From: Parabacteroides acidifaciens
Lineage (GTDB): Bacteria; Bacteroidota; Bacteroidia; Bacteroidales; Tannerellaceae
Direction of reading: 5' to 3'
Length of the DNA: 64,000 nt
Assembly: GCF_003363715.1 (NCBI RefSeq)
Contig: NZ_QREV01000007.1
Span: forward strand, 80,055-144,054
Position numbers and translations under genes: made by a program. Positions 26,661 through 34,609 of this stretch are shown piece after piece (the stretch's first letter is position 1; each line of letters opens with the position of its first letter). Under the pieces are notes generated by a model, which worked only from the letters and a program-made list of their open reading frames with translations, ran no database searches and was not told the DNA's origin.

Positions 26661-27916
26661 GTAAATTGGGAAATATACAATAACCCCCTGTTTCGACTGT
26701 TTTTCTATTTCGTCCGAAATCTTGATCGATTTTGGATTGACTCTTTTCACTGTTTTAACCTGCTCGGATGACAACAAACGAAATGAGGTGCCGAGCCCAT
26801 ACCGAAAAGCGTACAATTTGATTGCCGAAAGACGGAAACGCCGGCAAAGTGATAAACCTTAACTCCCGGAGAATCGAATATTTGCGGACGAAGACGGAGG
26901 CGTTCCAAATATCCCAAGGAAATTGGGGGGGGGATGTTGCCGTGAGGTGCGCAGAAAATAGCCTTGAAGTAACGCTTCGTCGCTCTGAAGGTTGACTTCG
27001 TGCTATATGAAGTCTGACTTCGGGGCAACAAAGTTCCGGGTCAGAGCGATAAAGTCCCTCTTCGCAGCGATAAGGTGCCGGATCATAGGAAAAAGCTCCT
27101 TTTTGACAGCTGAAAAGTGGATTGGCATTTGTTTGAATTAGGGTGCCTTTCGAGCTCAAAAAATGCGTTTTATACAATAAGTCCCCTGCCGCAGGCTCTC
27201 TTTTGCCGTTTCGTTTCAACGAACGGTTTTAGAGCTTAGAGGCAGAGCTTCTTCCTCTGTGGGCTTCAGCCCCTTTAATAGAGATTGCCTGTAGATATTT
27301 GAAAGGGGTTGAAACCCACAGAGGAATCCGGCAAAGCCGGGAACTTATCAACCCGTTGATTGAAATCAACGGCAAAAGAGAGCCTGCGGCAGGGGGGCTT
27401 ATTGTATAAAACAGATTTTTCAAGTCCAAGAGACATCCGAAACAAAACAAATGTTAATCCGCTTTTTTGACCTCAAAAAGGGCCTTTTTCGCCTTTTTCG
27501 AGCATTTTCAACAATTACGACCGTCCTCTTTGCCATTGCGACCGTGCTAATGTGTAGTGCACTCGGCACCTCGCGAAGATTAGGACGGTCGTAATGGCGA
27601 TTTGGACGGTCGTAATTGAAAAGAGGACCGTCTTTAAGGCAAAAAAGCCCCTGAATTTCCTTGCGATATTTGGAACGCCGTCCGTTTTATTTTCAAATAT
27701 TCGATTCTCCGGGAGTTAAGCTTTATCACTTTGACGGCGTTTCCGGTTTTCGGTAATCAGATTGCACGCTTTTGGGAACGGACTGCGCACCTCGTTTTTC
27801 CTTTTGTCAGAAAGGGGAGCTTAAACCGTGAAAAAGTCAATCCAAAATCGATCAAGATTTTGGACGAAATAGAAAAACAGTCGAAAATGGGGGTTATTGT
27901 ATATTTCCTTATTTAC
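26661..27916. repeat. 1.26-kb set of nested inverted repeats without coding genes
   Basis: The outer arms, 26661-26924 and 27654-27916, are ~264-bp imperfect inverted copies (shared segments include gaatcgaatatttg, cgattttggattgact and gggaaatatacaataacccc). Inside lie middle arms 27167-27210 and 27368-27412 (44 bp, nearly perfect, core ctgccgcaggctctcttttgccg). Innermost are arms 27254-27276 and 27302-27324 (23 bp, two mismatches). The right spacer also has ggacggtcgtaat-type repeats (27512-27530 inverted, 27583-27595, 27604-27616). No convincing gene exists in 26067-28176: the short open frames there are in palindromic DNA and match no family I know. The structure resembles MITEs inserted within one another. 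Confidence 0.85.
26960..27140. repeat. Degenerate 20-22-bp tandem array (array 2)
   Basis: About eight consecutive units of 20-22 bases. Examples are gccttgaagtaacgcttcgtc, gctctgaaggttgacttcgt, gctatatgaagtctgacttcg, gcgataaagtccctcttcgc, gcgataaggtgccggatcat and ggaaaaagctcctttttgac. Units follow the pattern GAAA-n-TTC-gg, often with weak dyad symmetry. The pattern resembles arrays at 7841-8060 and 46855-46970. The array lies inside the outer inverted repeat, left of the middle arm. Confidence 0.65.
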
Positions 27917-28084
27917 AGGAGGTTCAAAACTTACTATATTTGAAACAATAAAGGATGATTATGACAGCCATGTCAGTATCCTGTCATCCAAATGTCGGCA
28001 AATCTTCAGATTTTATTCTGTTATTCAGGCAATTCTTTAATATATTTCTAATCTCTTCCACACAATTTATAGCGTATCAGGGCG

Positions 28085-28113
28085 TTGGTATTAAACGTAA
28101 ATGCTTACCTTTG
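28085..28113 (+). promoter_or_regulatory. Promoter of the DUF2723 gene
   Basis: TTG at 28085-28087 and TACCTTTG at 28106-28113, with an 18-base gap. The ATG is 64 bases downstream. Confidence 0.65.
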
Positions 28114-28176
28114 CGGCCGACTGTCCGTGTGAGGATACAGAATTAAGACAATTAATTATTACACTTTATACAAAGT

Positions 28177-31100
28177 ATGGGAAAGTATAAATTGATCAAC
28201 AACGTGTTGGGCTGGATTGTTTTTGCAATCGCTTCAACCGTCTATTTGATGACTATCGAACCCACTGCCAGCTTCTGGGATTGTGGTGAGTTCATTTCTT
28301 CGGCTTATAAGCTGGAAGTAGGGCATCCGCCCGGAGCGCCGTTCTTTATGTTGACGGCCAATCTGTTTACACAACTCGCATCCGACTCTGCCACAGTTGC
28401 AAAGATGGTAAATTCGATGTCTGCTTTGTTTAGCGGGCTGACTATCCTGTTCCTTTTCTGGAGTATCACCCATCTTGCCCGCAAGATCATGGTGAAAGAC
28501 GGCGAAGAAGCCTCTTTGGGACAGATGATCACTATCATGGGTAGCGGTCTGGTCGGTGCATTGGCTTATACTTTCAGCGATACCTTCTGGTTCAGTGCTG
28601 TGGAAGGAGAGGTTTATGCCTACTCATCCCTCTTCACGGCAGTCGTTTTCTGGCTGATTTTGAAGTGGGAGGCCGTAGCCGACAAACCGCATGCAGACCG
28701 CTGGATCGTGTTGATCGCTTACCTGATGGGGTTGAGTATCGGCGTCCACTTGCTGAACTTGCTGTGTATTCCGGCTATCGTGTTGGTATATTACTATAAG
28801 AAATTCCCGAATCCGACCATGAAGGGGACGCTTGTCGCCCTGCTGGTTTCCTTTGCTATCGTTGCCCTGATGATGTATGGGGTGGTGCAGGGACTGGTCG
28901 AGGTTTGCGGTTATTTCGAACTGTTGTTCGTCAACGTATTAGGTATGCCTTACAATTCCGGAGTATTCGCTTATATGATTATAGTGGCCGGTGTCTTGAT
29001 CTGGTCTATCTGGGAAACGATGCGCGATGAGGTTCATCCGACACGGATGAAGATTGCCTTTATCCTGTCGATCGTACTGATCGGTATTCCGTTTATCGGT
29101 AGCGGGTATGTGCTGGCTGTTATTCTGACGGCAGCCTTGAGCCTTTATCTGTTCTGGAGCAAAAAGGTTGATATCAAGACGTTGAATACGATTCTGGTTT
29201 GCCTGATGGTAGTCGTTGTCGGTTATTCTTCGTATGCACTGACACTGATCCGTGCGACAGCCGACACGCCGATGAACCAGAACGCACCGAGCGACATCTT
29301 CACGCTGCGTACTTATCTGGCACGTGAACAATACGGTAAGACACCGCTTATCTACGGACAGACATATGTTTCCGAAGTACAACGTGAGAACCAGGGAGGC
29401 AATTGCGTCCCCGTTACGACGGAAGGCGAACCGACTTGGAGCCGTGTGGTCAAGAAAGACAAGAACGAGAAAGACCGTTACTACGTTTCCCGTCGCGATC
29501 AGGATTATAAATATGTAGACGAGCTGAATATGCTCTTCCCGCGTATGTTCAGTACCGATGCGCGCCATATCGAGGCCTATAAGGAATGGGCGCAGGTGAA
29601 AGGCCAGCCGGTGAAGTACAACTATTGCGGTGAGATCAAGAGCGTGATGAAACCGACGTTTGCGGAAAACCTGCGCTACTTCTTCTCCTACCAGCTGAAT
29701 TTTATGTACTGGCGCTACTTCATGTGGAACTTCTCCGGCCGTCAGAACGACATCCAGGGAAATGGCGAAGTGCTGAACGGTAACTGGATCACCGGTATTC
29801 CGTTTATCGACGAGGTATTGGTCGGCCCGCAGGAGGATATGCCGTACGATATTATCAATAACAAAGGACATAACGTCTATTATATGCTGCCCCTGCTGTT
29901 GGGTATTCTGGGCCTGTTGTTCCAGGCTTATTCCGGACAGAAGGGTATCCAGAGTTTCTGGGTTACATTCTTCCTGTTCTTTATGACAGGTCTGGCCATT
30001 GTGCTCTATCTGAACCAGACACCCTACCAGCCGCGTGAACGAGACTATGCGTATGCCGGTTCGTTCTATGCCTTCTGTATCTGGATCGGGTTTGGTGTTG
30101 CAGCCTTGGCAAAGGGATTGGAGCGCTACGGCAAGCTGAATCCGGTAATCGCCGGTTCGGTGGCAACTCTGCTTTGCCTGTTCGTGCCTGTCCAGATGGC
30201 CAGTCAGACTTGGGACGACCACGACCGTTCAGGCCGTTATGTCTGCCGTGATTTCGGGTCAAACTATCTGGAATCATGCGAGCCGAACGCCGTGATCTTT
30301 ACGAATGGCGATAACGATACCTTCCCGCTGTGGTATGCCCAGGAGGTCGAAGGAGTCCGTACCGACGTCCGTGTATGTAACACCAGCTATTTGCAAACAG
30401 ACTGGTATATCGACCAGATGAAGAAACAGGCTTACGAGTCCGCTCCGCTGCCGATCACCTGGACACGCGACCAGTATATCCAGGGAACGCGCGATGCAGC
30501 CTATGTATTCCCGCTGACAAAAGACTCGATCGACCTGAATGTGGCGTTGAATTTTGTCCGTAGCGATGATCCGAAATTCAAGAAGATTCCGGGCATCAAC
30601 CAGGAACTGGATTATATCCCGGCCGACAGACTTTATTATAAGGTCGATTCGGTTGCCGGAGCCAAAGTGTTGGGTGGTAATACGGATGGAATGGTCAGCC
30701 AGATGATGATCGACCTGAGAGGCAAGAACGCTTTGGGCAAACAGGAACTGACGATCCTCGATATGTTGCAGACCAATAACTTCGAACGTCCGATCTATTA
30801 TGCCATCACGGTTAATTCCGACCAGTTCATCAAGTTGGACGGCTATTTCGAACAGACCGGTCTGGCTTATCAGATCGTTCCGAAGGAAGCCAACAAAGCG
30901 GTCAATACCGACAAGATGTATGACAACGTGATGAACAAATTCAAATGGGGCGGCGTAGACAAACCGGGCGTTTACATCGACGAGAACGTCATGCGTATGT
31001 GTAAGAGCTACCGTACGATGTTGTTCAACAAACTGGCGGAAGCGTTGGTGAGAGAAGGCAAGAACGACAAGGCGCTGGCCGTACTGGACAAGTCCATGCA

Positions 31101-31416
31101 GGTATTGCCGCCGGAAAATGTCCCGTTGGATTATTCGGCCGTTTCAACCGGAGAGTTGTATTATGTGTTAGGGCAGAAAGAGAAGGCGGAAGAAGTCTTT
31201 ACTGCCATTGCCGATAATGCGATGCGCAACCTCAACTGGTTCTACCGCTTGAGCCCGGCGCAGATGGCTTCGATAGAATCTGAGCTGTATTATAATCTGG
31301 CAACTCTCAATCAGGTTTTGTTAATTAGCAAACATTATAACCCCGAATTCGGTAAGAAATATCAGGAAGAGTTTGACAACTACCGTATGGCTTACGAGTC
31401 GGTGCGCAAAGAATAG
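28177..31416 (+). CDS. DUF2723 polytopic membrane protein (O-mannosyltransferase-like)
   Basis: 1079 residues. The first ~130 residues carry the DUF2723 signature (MTIEPTASFWDCGEFISSAYKLEVGHPPGAPFF), including acidic residues and the HPPG motif that recall the active-site loop of GT-C glycosyltransferases. About twelve hydrophobic segments follow, to near residue 700, with the loop QTPYQPRERDYAYAGSFYAF. The C-terminal ~350 residues are soluble, with TPR-like helices (KLAEALVREGKNDKALAVLDKSM, ELYYVLGQKEKAEEVF). Members are placed near protein O-mannosyltransferases, so a role in envelope glycoprotein synthesis is plausible but not shown. Followed closely by a deacetylase gene. Confidence 0.85.
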   Translation: MGKYKLINNVLGWIVFAIASTVYLMTIEPTASFWDCGEFISSAYKLEVGHPPGAPFFMLTANLFTQLASDSATVAKMVNSMSALFSGLTILFLFWSITHLARKIMVKDGEEASLGQMITIMGSGLVGALAYTFSDTFWFSAVEGEVYAYSSLFTAVVFWLILKWEAVADKPHADRWIVLIAYLMGLSIGVHLLNLLCIPAIVLVYYYKKFPNPTMKGTLVALLVSFAIVALMMYGVVQGLVEVCGYFELLFVNVLGMPYNSGVFAYMIIVAGVLIWSIWETMRDEVHPTRMKIAFILSIVLIGIPFIGSGYVLAVILTAALSLYLFWSKKVDIKTLNTILVCLMVVVVGYSSYALTLIRATADTPMNQNAPSDIFTLRTYLAREQYGKTPLIYGQTYVSEVQRENQGGNCVPVTTEGEPTWSRVVKKDKNEKDRYYVSRRDQDYKYVDELNMLFPRMFSTDARHIEAYKEWAQVKGQPVKYNYCGEIKSVMKPTFAENLRYFFSYQLNFMYWRYFMWNFSGRQNDIQGNGEVLNGNWITGIPFIDEVLVGPQEDMPYDIINNKGHNVYYMLPLLLGILGLLFQAYSGQKGIQSFWVTFFLFFMTGLAIVLYLNQTPYQPRERDYAYAGSFYAFCIWIGFGVAALAKGLERYGKLNPVIAGSVATLLCLFVPVQMASQTWDDHDRSGRYVCRDFGSNYLESCEPNAVIFTNGDNDTFPLWYAQEVEGVRTDVRVCNTSYLQTDWYIDQMKKQAYESAPLPITWTRDQYIQGTRDAAYVFPLTKDSIDLNVALNFVRSDDPKFKKIPGINQELDYIPADRLYYKVDSVAGAKVLGGNTDGMVSQMMIDLRGKNALGKQELTILDMLQTNNFERPIYYAITVNSDQFIKLDGYFEQTGLAYQIVPKEANKAVNTDKMYDNVMNKFKWGGVDKPGVYIDENVMRMCKSYRTMLFNKLAEALVREGKNDKALAVLDKSMQVLPPENVPLDYSAVSTGELYYVLGQKEKAEEVFTAIADNAMRNLNWFYRLSPAQMASIESELYYNLATLNQVLLISKHYNPEFGKKYQEEFDNYRMAYESVRKE

Positions 31417-31418
31417 AT

Positions 31419-32030
31419 ATGTTTATAGAACAACCGCCCTGGTTCTACAGGGTCCTGTTTCCAGGGGTAATCTGGAGGATTCCGGCTAAGAAGAAGTGTG
31501 TATATCTCACCTTCGACGATGGCCCTATCCCCGAGATTACCCCTTGGGTATTGGATATACTCGATAAATATGGCGTGAAAGCCACCTTTTTCTGCGTAGG
31601 AGACAACGTCCGGAAGTATCCGGAGACCTACCGGATGGTGCTCGACCGGGGACACCGTGTCGGTAACCACACGTTCAACCATATCCAGGGGATACGGTTC
31701 TGGACAAAGAATTATCTGGCGAATGTCGAGAAGGCTGCCGAGTACATCAAGAGTAACCTTTTCCGTCCGCCCCACGGCCATATGCGCTTTCCGCAGGTGG
31801 TCTTTCTCAGGAAGCACTACCGGATTATCATGTGGGACGTCGTGACACGCGACTACAGTCCGCACATGACGCCGAACGGAGTCTTCAACGTCGTCAAAAA
31901 CTACACGCGCAACGGCTCCGTCATCGTCTTCCACGATTCGCTGAAAGCCGAAAGCAACATGCGCGAAGCCATGCCTCGCGCCATCGAGTGGTTGCAGGAG
32001 CAGGGATATGAGTTCAAGTTGTTTGAATAG
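31419..32030 (+). CDS. Polysaccharide deacetylase (NodB homology, CE4)
   Basis: 203 residues. All CE4 motifs are present: TFDDGP (motif 1, metal Asp), HTFNH (motif 2, metal His pair), RPPHG (motif 3) and VFHDS (motif 5 His). Family members remove N- or O-acetyl groups from peptidoglycan or chitin-like oligosaccharides. There is no signal peptide, only a short hydrophobic N-terminus (WFYRVLFPGVIW), so it may be membrane-associated or cytoplasmic. It starts 2 bases after the DUF2723 stop, so the two are co-transcribed and may modify the same envelope glycan. Confidence 0.92.
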   Translation: MFIEQPPWFYRVLFPGVIWRIPAKKKCVYLTFDDGPIPEITPWVLDILDKYGVKATFFCVGDNVRKYPETYRMVLDRGHRVGNHTFNHIQGIRFWTKNYLANVEKAAEYIKSNLFRPPHGHMRFPQVVFLRKHYRIIMWDVVTRDYSPHMTPNGVFNVVKNYTRNGSVIVFHDSLKAESNMREAMPRAIEWLQEQGYEFKLFE

Positions 32031-32061
32031 GACATCCTCATAAATACAGATAATAAGATTG

Positions 32062-32100
32062 CTCTTGTGTCATGGCGGGCTTGACCCGCCACCTCATACT
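32062..32100. repeat. Left arm of MITE-like element abutting the GIY-YIG gene
   Basis: tgtcatggcgggcttgacccgccacctcatacta matches the left half of the 155-bp elements at 8152 and 57137 up to the hairpin apex. The match ends 6 bases before the GIY-YIG start codon. Confidence 0.7.
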
Positions 32101-32106
32101 AACATA

Positions 32107-32409
32107 ATGGTTAAAAACATACATCAGTATTGGGTATATATGCTCACCAATGTACACGGAAATGTTCTCTATACGGGTGTAACCAATAATTTGGAACGTC
32201 GGATGCAAAAACACAGAAGTGGATTAATCTCTGGCTTTACCAGTAAATATAAATGCTCAAAGCTTGTTTATTTTGAAGAGTTTAATAAAATAGAAGAAGC
32301 TATTGCTCGAGAGAAACAATTGAAGAATTGGAAAAGAGAATGGAAAAACGTTCTTGTAATAAGTATGAATCCTGAATGGAAAGATTTATCTTTGGATTGG
32401 GATATATGA
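32107..32409 (+). CDS. Single-domain GIY-YIG nuclease (YhbQ/UPF0213-like) lying among palindromic repeats
   Basis: 100 residues from ATG 32107. The upstream in-frame extension from 32059 reads through repeat DNA and is discarded. The motif appears as WVYMLTN followed by VLYTGVTNNLERRMQKHRSG, with conserved Arg/Lys and Glu (AIAREKQLKNWKREWK), the standalone GIY-YIG fold. Such nucleases make single- or double-strand DNA breaks, but most standalone members have no known role. The gene is flanked by arms of the same palindrome family in inverted orientation (32068-32090 and 32545-32567), which suggests a link to those repeats. Confidence 0.88.
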   Translation: MVKNIHQYWVYMLTNVHGNVLYTGVTNNLERRMQKHRSGLISGFTSKYKCSKLVYFEEFNKIEEAIAREKQLKNWKREWKNVLVISMNPEWKDLSLDWDI

Positions 32410-32424
32410 ATTGGTATATAGTGG

Positions 32425-32640
32425 TATGTCAAGAGTAATCATCAACGCTTTAGCATGTCATTGTGGATATATCAAAAGTAAGTTCTAACGCTTTAGCGTG
32501 TCATGAAGATATGTCAAAAGTTTCATTTATAGTGTCTCTGTCCTGGCGGGTCAAGCCCGCAATGACACGCTAAAGCGTTAGGACTTATTTGGATACACTC
32601 TCCAGGACACAGACGCTATGAGTGCAGTTCTTGAGGTAAG
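32425..32640. repeat. Cluster of partial and inverted MITE arms downstream of the GIY-YIG gene
   Basis: It contains in order: a degenerate left end (tatgtcaagagtaatcatcaacgctttagcatgtcattg), a second left end (32466-32503, aaaagtaagttctaacgctttagcgtgtcat), a right end plus left arm both reversed (32510-32600, including ggcgggtcaagcccgcaatgacacgctaaagcgttaggactt), and a final right-end fragment (aggacacagacgctat, 32604-32619). All match parts of the 155-bp element. They look like repeated insertion or rearrangement at one site. Confidence 0.75.
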
Positions 32641-32682
32641 TTCGATATAATTGTAACAAATAACTTTAAAAGATTAAATACC

Positions 32683-33972
32683 ATGAAACGTCTATTGAAA
32701 AGCATTACATTCCTATTGATGTTGTGCATCGCCTTTGCCGGCAGTGCACAGGAATTACAGGAAAAACTGGCCGCTCTGAAAGGTATCAGCGGCATCGAAA
32801 AACTGGAATCGGACTATTACGCCGAGAAATATGTCGTCCGCATTACCCAACCGGTCGATCATAAGAACCCTGCTGCCGGGACATTCACCCAGCGCGTGAT
32901 CGTCGCCCATGTAGGTTTCGACCGTCCCACAATCTTGGTGACCGAAGGCTATGGCGCTGCATACGCCCTCAATCCCCGCTACCAGGAAGAGCTGTCGAAG
33001 CTGCTCGACGCCAATATGGTCTTTGTGGAATACCGTTATTTTCTGGAATCCACTCCGGAACCCTGTAACTGGGATTACCTGACAGCCGAGAACTCGGCTT
33101 ATGACCTCCATAACGTCAATCGGACCTTCCGCCAACTCTACACCGGCAAGTGGGTCAGCACCGGCATCAGCAAAGGTGGGCAGACCACTTGCCTGTATCG
33201 CGCCTATTTCCCTGACGATGTCGATTTCTCCGTCCCTTATGTCGCTCCCTTGAACCGGGGTGTCGAAGACGGCCGCCACGAACCGTTCCTGCGTAAAGTC
33301 GGTACGAAGAAAGACCGCCGGAAGATCGAAGCGTTCCAAGCCGAAATCCTGAAGCGTAAAGCCGAAATCGTCCCGATGTTGGAGACTTTCTGTCGCGATA
33401 AAAAGCTGGAGTTTCGCATTCCGATGGCCGAAGTGCTGGACTATTGCGTGCTCGAATACCCGTTTGCCCTCTGGCAGTGGGGAACGCCGACCAACGTTAT
33501 TCCGCCCCTTTCTTCCGACACGAAAACATTGTTTTACCACTTAGCCGACATCAGCGGCCCCGATTATTTTGCCGAGGGCCAGCCGAACATCTCCTTTTTC
33601 GTCCAGGCAGCCCGTGAATTGGGCTATTATGGTTATGACACAAAGCCGTTCCGTAAGCTTCTGACAATCGACAGCAGTCGTGGTTACCTGAACCGCATCA
33701 TGCTACCCCGTGAACTGGTCGACCGCGTGGAATACCGTCCGGAACTCTATCATAAAGTCTATGATTTCCTGAAGGACAATGATCCGAAAATGATATTCAT
33801 CTACGGTGAAGTGGACCCTTGGAGCGCAACCCGTGTCCCCACCTTCAAAGGCAAGGTAAACGAGCAAATCTACATCCAGCCCGGAGGCAGCCACCGTTCC
33901 CGCATCAGCAACATGCCGGAAGAGATGAAAGAAAAAATATTGACACAGATCAATAAGTGGTTGGCGGAATAA
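32683..33972 (+). CDS. Secreted S37-type (PS-10) serine peptidase
   Basis: 429 residues with a signal peptide (MKRLLKSITFLLMLCIAFAGSAQ). An alpha/beta-hydrolase fold with nucleophile elbow GISKGGQT and the preceding LVTEGYGAAY and VFVEYRYFLES strands. A late acidic site is IYGEVDPWSATR and the catalytic His is in PGGSHRSRI. These fit the S37 family (PF05576), which includes Streptomyces tripeptidyl-aminopeptidases. In Bacteroidetes they probably trim peptides in the periplasm. It is convergent with the toxin gene at 33981, with 8 bases between stops. Confidence 0.8.
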   Translation: MKRLLKSITFLLMLCIAFAGSAQELQEKLAALKGISGIEKLESDYYAEKYVVRITQPVDHKNPAAGTFTQRVIVAHVGFDRPTILVTEGYGAAYALNPRYQEELSKLLDANMVFVEYRYFLESTPEPCNWDYLTAENSAYDLHNVNRTFRQLYTGKWVSTGISKGGQTTCLYRAYFPDDVDFSVPYVAPLNRGVEDGRHEPFLRKVGTKKDRRKIEAFQAEILKRKAEIVPMLETFCRDKKLEFRIPMAEVLDYCVLEYPFALWQWGTPTNVIPPLSSDTKTLFYHLADISGPDYFAEGQPNISFFVQAARELGYYGYDTKPFRKLLTIDSSRGYLNRIMLPRELVDRVEYRPELYHKVYDFLKDNDPKMIFIYGEVDPWSATRVPTFKGKVNEQIYIQPGGSHRSRISNMPEEMKEKILTQINKWLAE

Positions 33973-33980
33973 CAAATGTG

Positions 33981-34295
33981 TTATTCTCGATAAAGAAAAC
34001 TGTGGCAGGCATCATGGACATATACAAAAGCGTTTCCATTTTCATCCTGATAAACCTGGTATGCAAAATGAAAATCCTCGATCACGCATTCTTTATATCC
34101 TTTCTGAATCCAATCCTTACGAAGGCGAGCTGTATTATAAGCGGTAGCGTATAGTCCGAGGTTTTCAATTTCGTCATAGATGCGTTTCATCTTTTTGGAG
34201 ATGGTTTCTTCGTCAAGCGTGATATGTAAACGTTTTGAAGCTTCATAGAAATCTATTATGGCATCATGGACGGCTTGGTCAATAATTACATCCAT
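33981..34295 (-). CDS. RelE/ParE-type toxin-like protein
   Basis: 104 residues. It begins with a helix-rich ParE-like region (VHDAIIDFYEASKRL), then IYDEIENLGLY, and ends in beta strands with FHFAYQVYQDENGNAFVYVHDACHSFLY, the order of the RelE/ParE fold. Toxins of this superfamily cleave mRNA on ribosomes or poison gyrase; which applies is unknown. It starts 6 bases after the stop of a 59-codon gene that is probably the antitoxin. Both are driven from a -7 box at 34509-34502. Confidence 0.7.
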   Translation of the reverse strand: MDVIIDQAVHDAIIDFYEASKRLHITLDEETISKKMKRIYDEIENLGLYATAYNTARLRKDWIQKGYKECVIEDFHFAYQVYQDENGNAFVYVHDACHSFLYRE

Positions 34296-34301
34296 GCGGT
34301 A

Positions 34302-34481
34302 TTATCTTTTGAAGTCTTGACGAATCTTGTCAAATAAGATTCTTTTCGATTCCGCTAAAAGCATGCCGGTTTTCAAGGCCTCTTCCCTTGACAGGAAAGG
34401 AAGATCAGTATGGTACACCGCTGCCGGTTCATTAACAGATGAACGGGTGGGCGGTGTTTGATATGTTTTTTGTTTCTTCAT
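34302..34481 (-). CDS. Short putative antitoxin paired with the RelE/ParE-like gene
   Basis: 59 residues (starts MKKQKTYQTPPTRSSVNEPA, ends KIRQDFKR). I translated it from the minus strand between the toxin start and its promoter. The C-terminal half is helical and charged (FLSREEALKTGMLLAESKRILF) and could wrap the toxin. The N-terminal half is polar and probably disordered. No DNA-binding fold is evident, unlike most antitoxins, so autoregulation may be by the complex. The identification rests on position, size, spacing and promoter. Confidence 0.65.
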   Translation of the reverse strand: MKKQKTYQTPPTRSSVNEPAAVYHTDLPFLSREEALKTGMLLAESKRILFDKIRQDFKR

Positions 34482-34501
34482 ATGAAATCATATTTATGGT
34501 T

Positions 34502-34509
34502 CAAAGATA
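34502..34509 (-). promoter_or_regulatory. -7 promoter element of the short antitoxin-toxin pair
   Basis: Minus-strand TATCTTTG, 20 bases upstream of ATG 34481. It is divergent from the promoter at 34554-34561. Confidence 0.6.
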
Positions 34510-34531
34510 TAAACTTTTTATGGTAACCCTC

Positions 34532-34561
34532 TTTGATTTCGGAATAATATGGATACATTTG
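34532..34561 (+). promoter_or_regulatory. Promoter of the lipoprotein gene at 34610
   Basis: TTTG at 34532-34535 and TACATTTG at 34554-34561, 18 bases apart. Confidence 0.6.
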
Positions 34562-34609
34562 TGAACCTATTTTCTCACTTGTAAAACGGATTTTAATTAA
34601 AAAAAGAAA

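Noticed and set aside
26529..27943. Several 60-150 codon open frames in the 2.1-kb gap
   Set aside because: They lie in inverted-repeat DNA, have mirrored fragments and no family motifs, so they are products of low stop density in palindromes.
28939..30222. 427-codon open frame on the minus strand
   Set aside because: It mirrors the DUF2723 gene, whose membrane segments and signature motif are clearly real. The antisense protein is His/Gln/Arg-rich with no recognisable family.
32059..32106. N-terminal extension of the GIY-YIG gene (MLLCHGGLDPPPHTN)
   Set aside because: These codons come from the palindromic arm; the nuclease fold begins after ATG 32107.
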